Assembly: GCA_019352055.1 (NCBI GenBank) | Contig: JABBOB010000002.1 | Span: forward strand, 17,316 to 81,315 | DNA: 64,000 bases | Reading direction: 5' to 3' | DNA from: Acidobacteriota bacterium | Lineage (GTDB): Bacteria > Actinomycetota > Actinomycetes > Actinomycetales > Microbacteriaceae | Position numbers and translations under genes: made by a program | Notes under the pieces: generated by a model | The model's database searches: none | What the model saw: the letters and a program-made list of their open reading frames with translations, nothing else | Told to the model about the DNA's origin: nothing | Shown: positions 37,221 through 46,165 of the stretch, one piece after another | How positions within the stretch are numbered: the first letter of the stretch is position 1 | Layout: the number at the start of each line of letters is the position of its first letter

Positions 37221-39170
37221 GTGGAGGTGCAGGGTCCCCGCCGAGAGACGTCGCGGCACCGGTCGGCGTCGCGGTTCGCGATCCCGCGGCCGGCCGGCCG
37301 CTTGGCGACGATCCTCACGCCGGCCGTGTCCCTGCTGCCGGCGGTGGTGGCGCTCGTCGTGGTCCAGTCGCTCAACCCGGCCGCGCAGCGCGTCCCGACC
37401 GGTGCCGCCCGGTTCGATCTGACCGGCGCGTGGCTCGCGACCGAGCCCGGTGCGGTGGCCGGCACGACGTCGTGGCTCGCTGCGCCGACCCTCGGGCGAC
37501 TCCAGCTCGGAGCGCTGCTCCGGGTCCTGCAGGGCGGCCAGAGCCAGAGCGTCCTGGCGGCGGCGCACGGCGGGATGCTGCTGCTGACCGTCGTGCAGGC
37601 GGTGCTGCTGTGGTGGGTGCTCCGTCGGCTCTCGGTGGGAGGCGTCGGGGCAGGGCTGGCCACGGCCCTGTTCGGTGTCGCGCCGATCGCGATCGGGGTG
37701 CACACCGCGGTCTCGGCCGTCGCGGTGGCCGCCTGCTGGCTGCTCCTCGCGGCGGGGCTGACGCTGGGCGTCACGCGCGCCGAGCGGATCGCCGGCGGCG
37801 TCGCGGCGGCCGTGGCCGTCGCCTCCGCGCCGGCGGTCGCGATCGTGCTCCTGCCGCTCGCCGTGCTGCTGGCCCTGCGACTCCGGAGGGAGCGGCGAGC
37901 GCTCGGCGGTCCCTGGGCCCGCGCGGCGCTGTCGACCGCGGCGGGCTTCGTGGTGGCGGCGGTGCTCATCGCTCTCGTGATGGCGATCGCCGCGGCCTTG
38001 CCGTCCGGTGCCGCCACGGCCCGGCTCGACGCGCTGACCACGGCCCAGGACGCGACGCCGGTCGGCGGCTTCGCAGCGATCGTGCTGTGGGCAGGGTCCG
38101 ATCCGCTGTCCCTGCTCGTGGCCGTGGGCGCCGTCGTGCTCGCCGCGGTCGCGGCGCGGGATCGTGCGATCACCGTCCTCGTCGCGGTCGGCGCCGTCGC
38201 CTCGATCTGGCCGCAGGGCGGCGATCCCGTGCCGCCGCTGGTCGTGCTGCTGCCGCTCGTCGCGGCGGCCGTCGCCCGGTCGGTCGACGTCGGCGTCGCG
38301 GCGCTCGGCCATCCGTTGTTCGTCCGGAGCGTGCTGGGCTCCGCATGGCTCACCGCGGTGGGCGCGGTGCTCGTGGTCGCGGTGGTCGCCTGGGTGGTGG
38401 GGCTGAGCGCGCTCGTGCGGGGCGGCGACCTGCCCGTAACGAAGGTCGAGCGCTGGGTCGCCGCCAGCGTGCCCGCCGGCCAGACGGTGCTCGTCGGCCT
38501 CGGTGTCTACCCGGATCTGGTCGGGACGGCCAAGGCGCAGGTGGGCTGGTACGGCAGCGGGAACGGGGCGACCGCGGTCCCGAGCTCGGTGCCCTGGAGC
38601 CGCGCCGACTACATCGTCGTGGATGGCTCGCTGCCCTCGGACCGCACCGGCGCCGCGGCGACGGCGCTGGGGCGCTCGCTCGAGGTCGCGACGTTCGGCA
38701 CCGGGAGCGCGGAGCTGTCCGTGCGCGCGGTCCGTCAGGCCGGTGCGTCGGTACCGCTGAAGCCGCCCACGACCGCGGCCGGCAGGGCCGCGGCGGCCCT
38801 CCGGAAGTCGGTCGGGATGCAGCTCGCGGAGAACCCGCGGATCCAGCTGGACGGCAGAGACCGTGCGCTGCTCCTCGCGGGCGCGGTCGACACGAGGATC
38901 GCGATCGTCCTCGCGCAGTTCGTGACGTCCCACAGCATCGCGGTCAGCGGGTTCGGCGTGGCGTCCGGCGACGCGTCCGGGATCCGGACCGTCGTGACGA
39001 TCAGCGAGATCGACGGCCGGAACGTGCCGTCCGACGGCACGAAGACGGGGGTGCTGCTCCGCTTCCTGTCCGATCTGCGCGGCCAGCTGGCGACGCGGTC
39101 GATCGACGCGACCGACAGCGGCATCTCCGCCGCGTTCCGACCCGAGCCGGATCTGATCCCCACCGGGTGA
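37221..39170 (+). CDS. Multi-pass membrane protein of unknown function with extracytoplasmic C-terminus
   Basis: A 649-residue protein that I cannot assign with certainty. Residues 1-45 are basic and soluble, about ten hydrophobic segments span 50-405, and the rest is a soluble C-terminal domain (VERWVAASVPAGQTVLVGLG, RADYIVVDGSLPSD). The shape resembles GT-C glycosyltransferases, but I see no clear DxD-like motif in the first loop, so glycosyl transfer is only a possibility. It sits between dinB and a surface-protein gene plus sortase, all on the same strand. Confidence 0.7.
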   Translation: MEVQGPRRETSRHRSASRFAIPRPAGRLATILTPAVSLLPAVVALVVVQSLNPAAQRVPTGAARFDLTGAWLATEPGAVAGTTSWLAAPTLGRLQLGALLRVLQGGQSQSVLAAAHGGMLLLTVVQAVLLWWVLRRLSVGGVGAGLATALFGVAPIAIGVHTAVSAVAVAACWLLLAAGLTLGVTRAERIAGGVAAAVAVASAPAVAIVLLPLAVLLALRLRRERRALGGPWARAALSTAAGFVVAAVLIALVMAIAAALPSGAATARLDALTTAQDATPVGGFAAIVLWAGSDPLSLLVAVGAVVLAAVAARDRAITVLVAVGAVASIWPQGGDPVPPLVVLLPLVAAAVARSVDVGVAALGHPLFVRSVLGSAWLTAVGAVLVVAVVAWVVGLSALVRGGDLPVTKVERWVAASVPAGQTVLVGLGVYPDLVGTAKAQVGWYGSGNGATAVPSSVPWSRADYIVVDGSLPSDRTGAAATALGRSLEVATFGTGSAELSVRAVRQAGASVPLKPPTTAAGRAAAALRKSVGMQLAENPRIQLDGRDRALLLAGAVDTRIAIVLAQFVTSHSIAVSGFGVASGDASGIRTVVTISEIDGRNVPSDGTKTGVLLRFLSDLRGQLATRSIDATDSGISAAFRPEPDLIPTG

Positions 39171-39222
39171 TCGCATCGGTTTTCGGGGGATTCGGAGGAG
39201 AGGGGTCCACACTCTGCGACCG

Positions 39223-40065
39223 ATGAAGCGAATCGCCCGCCCCCTGCTCGCCGCGTTGGCCGTCGCCCTCGTGGCGCTCGCGCTCCCTGCCGCGCCCGCC
39301 TCCGCCGCCTCGCGCGACGGCTGGCTGCGGCTCGCGCACATGTCACCGGACACCTCGGCGGTGAACATCACCCTGTCGAGCCTGTCCGGCGACGTCACGC
39401 TCTTCCGCATGCAGAACGTCGGCTACGGCGCGGTGTCGGAGTACATGAAGCTGCCGCAGGGCACCTACGCGATCGCGATGGTCCCCGCCGGCACGAACGA
39501 CCCGAACGCGACCCCGGTCGTCAGCGGTTCGGTCCAGGTGAAGGCCGGCGTGGCGGAGACGCTCGCCGCGATCGGCAAGAACGCTGCGCTCAAGACGACG
39601 GTGTTCACCGACGACCTCGCTTCGGTGCCCGGCGGCGACGCCCGCGTCCGGATCGTGCAGGCGTCCGTGACCCATCCGACGGTCGACGTCACGGCCGGGT
39701 CGACGACGGTCGCGACCGGTGCGCCGTTCGGGGACGTGTCCAAGTACGTGACCGTCAAGGCCGGGTCCACCTCCATCGACCTGAAGGCCGGCTCGAAGGA
39801 CCGGACGGTCACCCAGCAGTTCTCGGCCGGCAGCTCCCACACGCTGTTCGTGATCGACGACGCCAAGGGGGACCTGACGATCTCACCGGCGCTCGACAGC
39901 GCTGCCGCGACGCAGGTCCCGGTGGGCTCGCTGGCAGCCGGCGGCGGCGGGTTGGCGGACGGCACGTCGAACGTGGCCCTGCTGCTGGCCGCGATCGCCG
40001 CAGCCGGCGGGTTCGGCGCGATGGGCATGATGGCGCGGCGCCGGGGCGAGGTGCGCGCGTCCTGA
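39223..40065 (+). CDS. Exported DUF4397-domain protein with C-terminal anchor
   Basis: A 280-residue secreted protein. It has a signal peptide (MKRIARPLLAALAVALVALA, cut near PASAAS), then a DUF4397 pair of beta domains (WLRLAHMSPDTSAVNITLSS ... VRIVQASVTHPTVDV). The C-terminus has a sorting-signal layout: a glycine-rich stretch (VPVGSLAAGGGGLADG), a hydrophobic helix, and ARRRGEVRAS. No canonical LPxTG is present; VPVGS may take its place. The gene overlaps the sortase gene, which suggests it is the sortase substrate. ATG 39223 is the start. Confidence 0.82.
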   Translation: MKRIARPLLAALAVALVALALPAAPASAASRDGWLRLAHMSPDTSAVNITLSSLSGDVTLFRMQNVGYGAVSEYMKLPQGTYAIAMVPAGTNDPNATPVVSGSVQVKAGVAETLAAIGKNAALKTTVFTDDLASVPGGDARVRIVQASVTHPTVDVTAGSTTVATGAPFGDVSKYVTVKAGSTSIDLKAGSKDRTVTQQFSAGSSHTLFVIDDAKGDLTISPALDSAAATQVPVGSLAAGGGGLADGTSNVALLLAAIAAAGGFGAMGMMARRRGEVRAS

Positions 40066-40772
40066 CCGCGCGGATCCGGCTCCTCGGCGTCCTCCTCGCC
40101 CTCACGCTGGCGATGGGGGGTGGAGCCGCGCTCGCGTGGGGCGGCGTGGTCGAGCGCCGCGCCGCAGCGGAGCAGGTCGCCGCCGAGCACTCCCGGCTCG
40201 CGGCGATGACCGCGGCGGAGCGGCGACTCGCGCGAGGCGGGACGGCCGGTCTGCAGAATCCGACCATCTCGGGATCGCAGCTGCCGACGCGCAGCACAGC
40301 GACGCCGATACGGCTGCTGATCCCGAGCATCGGCGTCGACACCGGGCTCGAGGACCTCCACCAGGACTCGCGGGGCGTCCTCGTCGCGCCGCACTACGCG
40401 GACACGGCCGGATGGTGGGAGAAGGGCGTCGTGCCCGGTGACGTCGGCGCCGCCGTCATCGTCGGCCACCTCGACACGATCCTCGGTCCCGCGGTGTTCG
40501 AGCACCTCAAGCAGCTGCGTCCCGGCGATCTGATCGAGATCCGGATGTCCGACCAGCGGACCGTGCGGTTCTCGGTCGACGGCAGCCACGTCGTCAAGAA
40601 GGCGCTGTTCCCGAGCAAGGAGGTCTACGGAGCGACGCCCGACGCCCAGCTGCGGCTGATCACCTGCAGCGAACCGTTCGATCCGGTGGCGCACAGCTAC
40701 ACGGACAACCTCGTGGTCTTCGCGACCCTCGCGTCCTCGCGGACGGGACCCGATCAGGCCAGAGGTCGCTGA
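40062..40772 (+). CDS. Class F-like sortase
   Basis: A protein of about 236 residues. After an N-terminal hydrophobic anchor (LLGVLLALTLAMGGGAALAW) it has the sortase fold: PIRLLIPSIGVDTGLEDL, catalytic His about residue 136 (AVIVGHLDTILGPAVFEHL) and Cys about 202 (LRLITCSEPFDPVAHS). The length and motifs fit class F sortases of actinobacteria. The start is unusual: the frame has no upstream ATG or GTG that keeps the anchor, but CTG 40062 overlaps the previous stop as CTGA. ATG 40113 would lose most of the anchor. The expected third catalytic residue, Arg, is not seen in the stretch after the Cys, where Pro stands. Confidence 0.85.
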   Translation: MTARIRLLGVLLALTLAMGGGAALAWGGVVERRAAAEQVAAEHSRLAAMTAAERRLARGGTAGLQNPTISGSQLPTRSTATPIRLLIPSIGVDTGLEDLHQDSRGVLVAPHYADTAGWWEKGVVPGDVGAAVIVGHLDTILGPAVFEHLKQLRPGDLIEIRMSDQRTVRFSVDGSHVVKKALFPSKEVYGATPDAQLRLITCSEPFDPVAHSYTDNLVVFATLASSRTGPDQARGR

Positions 40773-41950
40773 GCGAGCTGTTCGCGCGACCACGCGGTGG
40801 GATCGGCGAGCACCTCCCGCGCCCCGTCGCGCGCTGCCGGCTCGGCGTCGGAGGAGTTGCCCCAGAGCAGCACACCCCGCACGGTGCCGTCGTCGAGGTA
40901 GTACACGCTGCCCTTGACGCCCGGTTCCACCCAAGCCTCGACGGTCTCGAGGGAGGAGTCGAGCATGCCGACCGCTTCGTAGCGATGACCGAAGAGCATC
41001 GAGTAGAAGTACGGCGTATAGGCGAACGGGGTCTCGTCGCCGACCATCGCCCGACCGGCCGCGCGGCCCTGCTTGCGGGCGAGGTCGACGTGCTCGATGC
41101 GCCTGCGTCCGAGCAGCGCGTCCGGGTAGCTCGCGACGTCGCCCGCCGCGGAGACGGACGGGTGGCTGGTGCGGAGGTGCTCGTCGACGACGATCCCGTC
41201 CTCGACGGCGAGCCCTGCCGCCTTCGCGAGCGCCGTGTTCGGCGTGATGCCGAGGCCGAGCACCACGACGTCGGCCTCGATCCTCGCGCCGCCCTCGGTC
41301 GTGAGCACGACACCGTCCTCGTCGGCGGTGCCGGACACGATGCGCGTGTCCGGCACGATCTCGACGCCGGCGTTCTCGAACCAGCCCTGGAACCGGGTCG
41401 CCAGGTCGGGCGGCAGCACCTTCTCGCGCAGCACCGAGTCCGGCGTGATCAGCGTCACCTGGCACTCGTTCTGCACGAGCGCCGCAGCGATCTCGGTCGC
41501 GATGTAACTGCCGCCCACGACGGCGACGCGAGGCCGATCGTTCGCGAGCTCGCGCAGGTGCCGGTAGTCCTCGAACGTCCGGAAGTAGATGACGCGGTCG
41601 CCCGCGGGCAGGTCGAGCGTCTTCGGGGAGCCGCCGGTCGCCAGCAGGAGCGCTCCGTACTCGATCGTCTCGCCCGCGGCGGTGACGGTCTTCGCCGCCG
41701 GGTCGATCGACTCGACGGTGATGCCGGTGCGGATCTCCGCCCCGGTCGCCTCCGTGCCGAGCGGGACCTTGTCCTCGGTGAAGGTGGGGTCGATCCAGAT
41801 CAGCTTCGACAGCGCCGGCCGGGTGTACGGCTCGTCCGGCTCGTCGCCGAGGACCAGGATCGCGCCGTCCGCATCCAGCTCGCGGATGCCTCGCGCTGCG
41901 GCGTCCGCGATCATCCCGCCGCCGACGATGACGTACTCGTACCTGCTCAC
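40754..41950 (-). CDS. FAD/NAD(P)-dependent oxidoreductase, ferredoxin-reductase-like
   Basis: A 398-residue two-dinucleotide-fold flavoprotein of the rubredoxin/ferredoxin reductase group. The FAD motif is EYVIVGGGMIADAAARGIRE, the NAD motif VAVVGGSYIATEIAAALV, and the second FAD motif HPSVSAAGDVASYP. A C-terminal domain (SVYYLDDGTVRGVLLWGNSS) fits reductases that pass electrons to iron-sulfur proteins. The partner is not adjacent. Its last 19 bases overlap the sortase gene tail to tail. Confidence 0.9.
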   Translation of the reverse strand: MSRYEYVIVGGGMIADAAARGIRELDADGAILVLGDEPDEPYTRPALSKLIWIDPTFTEDKVPLGTEATGAEIRTGITVESIDPAAKTVTAAGETIEYGALLLATGGSPKTLDLPAGDRVIYFRTFEDYRHLRELANDRPRVAVVGGSYIATEIAAALVQNECQVTLITPDSVLREKVLPPDLATRFQGWFENAGVEIVPDTRIVSGTADEDGVVLTTEGGARIEADVVVLGLGITPNTALAKAAGLAVEDGIVVDEHLRTSHPSVSAAGDVASYPDALLGRRRIEHVDLARKQGRAAGRAMVGDETPFAYTPYFYSMLFGHRYEAVGMLDSSLETVEAWVEPGVKGSVYYLDDGTVRGVLLWGNSSDAEPAARDGAREVLADPTAWSREQLAQRPLA

Positions 41951-42017
41951 GGCACCACCATCGCAGCCGCGGCTGAGGCCCGGTCCCAGGAGCCGCGCAC
42001 CGTCGTCGGCGCGGCCG

Positions 42018-42077
42018 GGTGCATTTCGAAGGGGTTTCTGTCGGGCCGTCCCGACAGAAACCCCTTCGAAATGCACC
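42018..42077. repeat. Perfect 28-bp-arm palindrome after treZ, probable terminator
   Basis: Left arm 42018-42045 and right arm 42050-42077 are exact reverse complements with a four-base CCGT centre. Arm sequence starts GGTGCATTTCGAAGG and ends TTTCTGTCGGG. It begins just past the treZ stop (42081-42083), so it is likely to end the treXYZ transcript. The arms are much longer than a usual terminator. Confidence 0.7.
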
Positions 42078-42080
42078 TCC

Positions 42081-43826
42081 CTAGGCGATGAGGATCGCGG
42101 CGGAGTCCGGCGGGAGGGTCAGGCTGCCTTCGGCCACGACCACGCCGTCCGCGGTCGCGAGCTCGAGCGCCCCGTCGACCGAGACCACGACCGCCTCGGT
42201 GCCGAGGTTCGCGGCCACGGTCACGCCGCCCCGCTGGAGGACCAGCACGTCCGCGTCGTCGTCCGCGGCCGCGGCCGTGGTCGTGAAGCGCGGGTCCGTG
42301 AGGTCGGACCAGGTGCGGCGCAGCGCGATGAGCCGCCGGTGCAGATCCAGCAGCTCGGCGTGGTGGCCCTTCGACGGCTCGGTCCAGTCGAGCTTCGACC
42401 GCTGGAACGTCTCGGGGTCCTGCGGGTCCGGCACGTCATCGGGGTTCCACCCCATCTTCGCGAACTCGGCGATGCGACCCTTCGCGGTCGCCTCGCCGAG
42501 GTCGTGCTCGGGATGGGAGGTGAAGAACTGCCACGGCGTGGACGCACCCCACTCCTCGCCCATGAACAGCATCGGCGTGAACGGCGTCATCAGGTTCAGC
42601 ACGGCGCCGACCGCGAGCCGGGCGGGGGAGAGGCTCTGCGAGAGGCGGTCCCCGGCGGCGCGGTTGCCGATCTGGTCGTGGTCCTGCGCGAACGTGACGA
42701 GCCGGCTCGTCGGCGTCGTCAGCCGGTCGATCGGGCGGCCGTGGTGCCGCTCGCGGAAGCTCGACCAGGTGCCGTCGTGCACGAACCCGTGCGTGAGCAC
42801 GCGGGCGAGGACGGAGAGCCCCTCGAAGTCCTCGTAATACCCGGTGGTCTCGCCGGTCAGCGCGACATGGAGCGCGTGGTGGTAGTCGTCGCTCCACTGT
42901 GCGTCCAGCCCGTAGCCGTGCGCCTCCCGCGAGGTGATCAGCGTCGGATCGTTCATGTCCGACTCCGCGATGAGGGTCAACGGCCGCCCGAGGTGCGCGG
43001 ACAGCACGGCCGCCTCCTCCGCGAGCTGCTCCAGGAGGTGCTGCGCGCGGTGGTCGACCAGGGCGTGCACGGCGTCGAGCCGCAGACCGTCGACGTGCAT
43101 CTCGGACAGCCACATCAGCGCGTTGTCGAGGATGTAGCGCCGCACCTCGTCCGACTGCTCACCGTCGAGGTTGATCGCGTCGCCCCAGGTGTTCGCGCCG
43201 CCCTCCGCGAAGTACGGGCCGAACTCGGGGAGATGGTTGCCGGACGGTCCGAGGTGGTTGTAGACGACGTCCTGGATCACGGCCAGTCCGCGCGCGTGCG
43301 CCGCGTCGACGAACCGCTGATACGCCTCCGGGCCGCCGTAGGTCTCTTGCACCGCGTACCAGAGCACGCCGTCGTAGCCCCAGTTCCACCGGCCGTTGAA
43401 CGCGTTCACCGGCAGCAGCTCGACGTGCGTGACGCCGAGGTCGGCGAGGTGGTCGAGCCGGTCGATGGCGGAGTCGAGCGTGCCGTCCGGCGTGAAGGTG
43501 CCGATGTGCAGCTCGTAGATCACCCCGCCCGCGAGCGGACGGCCGGTCCAGCCCTGGTCGGTCCAGCCGAAGGCGTCCGGGTCGAACCGCTGCGAGAGCT
43601 CGTGCACGCCGTCCGGCTGCCTGCGGCTCCGCGGGTCCGGGCGCGGCGTGCGCTCGTCGTCGATGAGGTAGCCGTAGCGCGCGTCCGCCGGGAGGTCGTC
43701 GACCTCCGGCGTCCACCAGTCGTCGTCGCTCCTGGTCATCGGCAGGGTCTCGTCCCCCAGGCGCAGGCGGAGGCGCTTCGGCGACGGCGCCCAGACCGCG
43801 AGCGGGTGCCTCTTCACGACGGTCAC
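42081..43826 (-). CDS. treZ: Malto-oligosyltrehalose trehalohydrolase TreZ
   Basis: A 581-residue GH13 enzyme that releases trehalose from the end of maltooligosyl trehalose made by TreY. Motifs in order: [66 protein letters not shown] (nucleophile Asp), [11 protein letters not shown] (acid/base Glu), and [12 protein letters not shown]. It starts at GTG 43826, overlapping the treY stop as GTGA. Last in treX-treY-treZ. Confidence 0.95.
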   Translation of the reverse strand: MTVVKRHPLAVWAPSPKRLRLRLGDETLPMTRSDDDWWTPEVDDLPADARYGYLIDDERTPRPDPRSRRQPDGVHELSQRFDPDAFGWTDQGWTGRPLAGGVIYELHIGTFTPDGTLDSAIDRLDHLADLGVTHVELLPVNAFNGRWNWGYDGVLWYAVQETYGGPEAYQRFVDAAHARGLAVIQDVVYNHLGPSGNHLPEFGPYFAEGGANTWGDAINLDGEQSDEVRRYILDNALMWLSEMHVDGLRLDAVHALVDHRAQHLLEQLAEEAAVLSAHLGRPLTLIAESDMNDPTLITSREAHGYGLDAQWSDDYHHALHVALTGETTGYYEDFEGLSVLARVLTHGFVHDGTWSSFRERHHGRPIDRLTTPTSRLVTFAQDHDQIGNRAAGDRLSQSLSPARLAVGAVLNLMTPFTPMLFMGEEWGASTPWQFFTSHPEHDLGEATAKGRIAEFAKMGWNPDDVPDPQDPETFQRSKLDWTEPSKGHHAELLDLHRRLIALRRTWSDLTDPRFTTTAAAADDDADVLVLQRGGVTVAANLGTEAVVVSVDGALELATADGVVVAEGSLTLPPDSAAILIA

Positions 43827-46144
43827 TGCAGCCCTCCCACCTCGATCAGCAGCGCGACGGGGTAGTGCTCGAGCAGGTCGGAGACCCGCAGCTCGCCCCC
43901 TTGGAACTCGCGGCCGGTCAGCACGTCGATCACGGGCGCGCTGCCGACGTCCACGGTGGTGTCGCCCCAGCCGCCGTGCTCGGCGAGCCGTACCGGCAGC
44001 CGGGTGGCCAGCGTGATCGCGCCGCCACGGTCGAAGGCGATCAGGTGGTCGGCCGCACGGCCGGTCGCTGCGAGCGGCGCGTAGTCGGTGAACAGCTCCG
44101 GCCGGTCCCGGCGGAGGCGGAGCGCCTTCGCGACGACGAGGAGCTTGGCCGCGCCGGTCTCGTCGATGTCGGGCAGTGCGCCCTCGTCGATCTGCTCCAG
44201 CAGCTCCCGGCGGCGCGCGAAGTCGACGGGGCGGCGGTTGTCCGGGTCGACGAGGCTGCGCTCCCACAGCTCGCTGCCCTGGTAGACGTCGGGCACCCCG
44301 GGTGCGGTGAGCTGCAGCAGCTTCATCGAGAGGCCGTTCGACCATCCGGCGGGATCCAGTCGGGAGGCGATCCGCCCCATGAGCTCGGCGATCGCGTCGT
44401 CGTCGTAGACCGCGTCGACCGCGGCGCGCAGCCGCTCCTCGAACGCGTCGTCGGGGTCGGTCCAGGTCGTGGAGACGCCGGCCTCCTTCGACGCCTTCTG
44501 GGCGTACGCCTGCAACCGGTCCCGCTCGATCGGCCAGGCGGCGACGGCGGCCTGCCACAGCAGGTTCGCGAACGTCGGGTCACCGAAGCCTGCGACGCGC
44601 TCCAGCGTGTCGAGGGCCTCGGCCCACTCCTGCGGCATCTCGGACAGCACGTCGATGCGCGCACGGACGTCCTCGCCGCGCTTCGTGTCGTGGGTCGTGA
44701 GCGTCGTCATCGCGGCCGGCCACTCCGCCTGCCGGCGCGCCTGCCGCTCGTGGAAGCGCTCGACGGTCTCGGCGAACACGTCGGGCTCGCCTCCCACCTC
44801 CGTGAGACTGCCGAGCCGGGTGGACCGGTAGAAGGCGCTGTCCTCGACGCCCTTGGCCATCACCATCCCGCTCGTCTGCTGGAACCGCTTCGCGACGGAC
44901 GCCTCCGGGTCGCGGAGGAGGCGCGATGCGAGGTCGAGCTCGACGTCGATGTCCGGGCGCCACCGCTTCGCCTCCGCGACCGCGGTGTCGAGCGCCTCGA
45001 CGCCGCGGGGGAGGTAGCTGCGGTAGACCGGGAAGCAGGTCAGCAGCTCGCCGATCGCGTCCGCGAAGCGCGCACGGTCCACGTGCTCGTCGAGGCCGGC
45101 GTCGCGGACGAGCCGGAGCACCTCGGAGTGCAGGATGCCGTCCGCGACCTCCCGCTTCGTGTCGTGGATCAGCGCTCGCCAGTCCGTCGGGCCGTCGAGC
45201 CGCGCGGTGAGCAGCGTGAGCGGCCCCTCGCCGGCGGGGTCGATCAGCACCCGGTCGAAGTCGCCGAGCGCGTCGTATCCGGTCGTGCCGGCGGTCGCCC
45301 AGTCCCCGGGCAGCCGCTCGTCGCCCTCGAGGATCTTCTCGACGAGCACGTAGGAGCCGCCCGTCGCCTCGGCGAGCGCGTCGAGGTAGCCCTTCGGATC
45401 TGAGAGCCCGTCAGGGTGGTCGATGCGGAGGCCGTCGACCGAGCCGCTCCGGATCCAGCCGAGGATCGTGCGGTGGGAGATGTCGAAGACCTCGGGCAGC
45501 TCGACGCGGATGCCGGCGAGTGTGTTCACGGCGAAGAACCGGCGGTAGTTCAGGTCGTCGTCCGCGCGGCGCCAGTGCATCAGCTCGTAGTGCTGTCTGG
45601 CGTGCACGGTCCGCGCGTCGGCGCCGTCGTCGGCGGTGCCCGGCGCGATCGGGTACCGGTTGTCGAAGTAGACGAGTTCGTCGCCGTCCAGGGCGAGCTC
45701 GCCGAGCGCATCGCCGTCGCCCAGCACGGGGATGCGCAGCCTCCCCTCGCCGAGGTCCCAGTCGATGTCGAATGCGGCGGCGTACCGGGAGTCGCGGCCG
45801 TGGGTGAGCACGTCCCACCACCAGGCGTTCTTCGCCGGGGTCGCGACGCCCATGTGGTTCGGCACGATGTCGACGAGCACCCCGAGACCAGCGGCGTGCG
45901 CGGCCGCGGCCGCCTCGACGAGTCCCTCGTCGCCGCCTCTGGCCGGGTCGACGCGCTCGTGCGAGATCACGTCGTACCCGTGGTCGGACCCGGGCTCCGC
46001 CTCGAGCAGCGGCGACAGGTAGACCCAGTCCGCGCCGAGATCGGCGAGGTAGTCGGTCAGCTCCGCGACCGAATGCAGGTCGAACGCGGCGGTCACCTGC
46101 ACGCGGTAGGTGGAGACGGGGGTCGAAGGCGTGGTGTCGGTCAC
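43823..46144 (-). CDS. treY: Malto-oligosyltrehalose synthase TreY
   Basis: A 773-residue GH13 enzyme that turns the reducing-end alpha-1,4 bond of a maltodextrin into an alpha,alpha-1,1 bond. Motifs: [83 protein letters not shown] and [21 protein letters not shown] 46144 has GAGGAG about 9 bases upstream. It works directly with TreZ, and upstream debranching supplies linear chains. Confidence 0.95.
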   Translation of the reverse strand: MTDTTPSTPVSTYRVQVTAAFDLHSVAELTDYLADLGADWVYLSPLLEAEPGSDHGYDVISHERVDPARGGDEGLVEAAAAAHAAGLGVLVDIVPNHMGVATPAKNAWWWDVLTHGRDSRYAAAFDIDWDLGEGRLRIPVLGDGDALGELALDGDELVYFDNRYPIAPGTADDGADARTVHARQHYELMHWRRADDDLNYRRFFAVNTLAGIRVELPEVFDISHRTILGWIRSGSVDGLRIDHPDGLSDPKGYLDALAEATGGSYVLVEKILEGDERLPGDWATAGTTGYDALGDFDRVLIDPAGEGPLTLLTARLDGPTDWRALIHDTKREVADGILHSEVLRLVRDAGLDEHVDRARFADAIGELLTCFPVYRSYLPRGVEALDTAVAEAKRWRPDIDVELDLASRLLRDPEASVAKRFQQTSGMVMAKGVEDSAFYRSTRLGSLTEVGGEPDVFAETVERFHERQARRQAEWPAAMTTLTTHDTKRGEDVRARIDVLSEMPQEWAEALDTLERVAGFGDPTFANLLWQAAVAAWPIERDRLQAYAQKASKEAGVSTTWTDPDDAFEERLRAAVDAVYDDDAIAELMGRIASRLDPAGWSNGLSMKLLQLTAPGVPDVYQGSELWERSLVDPDNRRPVDFARRRELLEQIDEGALPDIDETGAAKLLVVAKALRLRRDRPELFTDYAPLAATGRAADHLIAFDRGGAITLATRLPVRLAEHGGWGDTTVDVGSAPVIDVLTGREFQGGELRVSDLLEHYPVALLIEVGGLQ

Positions 46145-46165
46145 GGTCCTGCTCCTCGGCTGTCG

